Positions 24,913 to 25,970 of a DNA stretch of 25,970 bases are shown in pieces. Made by a program: the position numbers and the translations under genes. The DNA is from CALEUX01 sp964521525. GTDB lineage: Bacteria; Bacteroidota; Bacteroidia; Bacteroidales; Marinilabiliaceae. Below the pieces are notes generated by a model that had not been told where the DNA came from, ran no database searches, and worked only from the letters and a program-made list of their open reading frames with translations. Where the stretch lies: NCBI GenBank assembly GCA_964521525.1, contig CAZFTD010000031.1, positions 1 to 25,970 on the forward strand, read 5' to 3'. The first letter of the stretch is position 1. Each line of letters begins with the position of its first letter.

Positions 24913-25970
24913 ATGCAAAAAAAAGTGCTTTTTATCGACCGTGATGGTACCATTATAATTGAACCACCGGTTGATTTTCAAATTGATAGTCTTGAGAAGC
25001 TGGAATTCTACCCCAAGGCCATCCGTAATTTGTATCTTATAGCATCTAAACTCGATTTCGAGCTGGCTATGGTCACCAACCAGGATGGTTTGGGTACTGC
25101 TTCTTTCCCTGAAGATACTTTTTGGCCGGCACACCAAAAAATGCTTAAAACCCTTGAAGGCGAAGGTATTGTTTTTGATAACATTTTTATCGATCGCTCC
25201 TTTCCTGAAGATAAGGCGCCAACCCGGAAACCACGTACCGGTATGTTAACCGGCTATTTCGATGGAACCTATAATTTGCCCGAATCATTTGTGATTGGCG
25301 ATCGCCTAACGGATGTGGAACTGGCTAAAAATTTAGGCTGCAAGGCGATTTTGGTAAAACCTACTGAAATTGGAAATGCGATGCTAAGCGAAAGCGGACT
25401 ATCAGAATATTGCGTGCTGGTAACCCCCGACTGGGACGAAATTGCCGCTTATCTATTCCGTAGCGAGCGCTCAGCTATCGTTGACCGTTCAACATCGGAA
25501 ACCTCCATACATATTGAATTAAACCTTGATGGAAGCGGGAAATGCCATATCAGTAGCGGGCTGCACTTCTTCGACCACATGCTTGAGCAAATCGGGCGAC
25601 ATTCAGGTTGCGACCTCATCATTCTGGTGAAGGGCGATTTACATGTAGATGAACACCACACCATTGAAGATACTGGGTTGGCTTTAGGTGAAGCCTTTAA
25701 GAAAGCACTTGGCGATAAACGCGGTATCGACCGATATGGTTTTTGTTTGCCTATGGACGATGTTTTGGCTCAGGTAGCCATCGATTTTGGCGGACGCCCC
25801 TGGCTGGTGTGGGATGCAGAGTTTAAGCGTGAAAAAATTGGCGATGTTCCTACTGAAATGTTTCACCACTTTTTTAAAAGCTTTTCCGATACATCGTTGA
25901 GCAACCTGAACATAAAGGCTGAAGGCAATAACGAACACCATAAAATAGAAGGCATCTTTAAGGCTTTTGC
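24913..25970 (+). CDS. hisB: Bifunctional histidinol-phosphatase / imidazoleglycerol-phosphate dehydratase (3' end cut)
   Basis: This fused enzyme performs two steps of histidine synthesis. The N-terminal HAD phosphatase domain has the nucleophile D9 and D11 in FIDRDGT, the TNQDG segment and GDRLTDVE. The C-terminal dehydratase has HFFDHM (218-223), DEHHT (246-250) and NNEHH (339-343), which hold the manganese ligands. The zinc loop of the E. coli phosphatase (Cys-x-His and Cys-x-Cys) is missing: residues about 93-108 read IDRSFPEDKAPTRKP. The open frame runs to the window end without a stop: 352 codons are visible and perhaps 20-30 residues are missing. It starts 4 bases after the esterase. 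Confidence 0.95.
   Translation, partial: MQKKVLFIDRDGTIIIEPPVDFQIDSLEKLEFYPKAIRNLYLIASKLDFELAMVTNQDGLGTASFPEDTFWPAHQKMLKTLEGEGIVFDNIFIDRSFPEDKAPTRKPRTGMLTGYFDGTYNLPESFVIGDRLTDVELAKNLGCKAILVKPTEIGNAMLSESGLSEYCVLVTPDWDEIAAYLFRSERSAIVDRSTSETSIHIELNLDGSGKCHISSGLHFFDHMLEQIGRHSGCDLIILVKGDLHVDEHHTIEDTGLALGEAFKKALGDKRGIDRYGFCLPMDDVLAQVAIDFGGRPWLVWDAEFKREKIGDVPTEMFHHFFKSFSDTSLSNLNIKAEGNNEHHKIEGIFKAF

Overview
The window looks like chromosomal DNA from a Bacteroidota bacterium, probably of the Marinilabiliales/Prolixibacteraceae type. This is an inference from AT-rich intergenic DNA, promoters that fit the Bacteroidota pattern TTTG-N19-TAnnTTTG, mostly weak Shine-Dalgarno sites, lipoprotein signal peptides, LytS/LytTR regulation and a bifunctional hisB. 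No mobile element, CRISPR array, rRNA or tRNA was seen.

Layout. (1) 1-6261, minus strand: the gltB-gltD operon for glutamate synthase, with a candidate promoter upstream of gltB and a strong terminator after gltD. (2) 6262-6662: a non-coding stretch with a small perfect hairpin and an unexplained open frame. (3) 6699-9218, plus: a three-gene envelope-sensing unit, LiaF-like membrane protein, LytS-type histidine kinase, LytTR response regulator. (4) 9420-12683, plus: a cytochrome bd oxidase locus. A small gene just before cydA resembles DUF4492 but is broken by a frameshift and an in-frame stop. cydA and cydB follow with a 1-nt overlap, then a 50-codon single-membrane-segment ORF that resembles CydX, the small bd-oxidase subunit. 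(5) 12876-13858, minus: a TPR membrane protein and a small lipoprotein. (6) 14014-15455: a probable outer-membrane protein (plus) convergent with phosphatidylserine synthase (minus). (7) 15685-16505, plus: two tandem bacteriohemerythrins, ended by a terminator shared with the opposing gene. (8) 16585-20434, minus: a GH2 beta-mannosidase lipoprotein and a lipoprotein with two thioredoxin-like domains. (9) 20578-25970, plus: the histidine operon with promoter, His-rich leader peptide, transcription attenuator, hisG, hisD, hisC, a secreted alpha/beta-hydrolase esterase and hisB, which is cut by the window end.

How the genes fit together. The window combines nitrogen assimilation (GltBD) and histidine synthesis, for which glutamate is the HisC amino donor, with oxygen-related functions (cytochrome bd, hemerythrins) and envelope or polysaccharide functions (LiaF-like regulator, PssA, mannosidase, esterase). 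The parts most worth a second look are the small ORFs on either side of cydAB, the complete his attenuator, and the secreted esterase inside the his operon.
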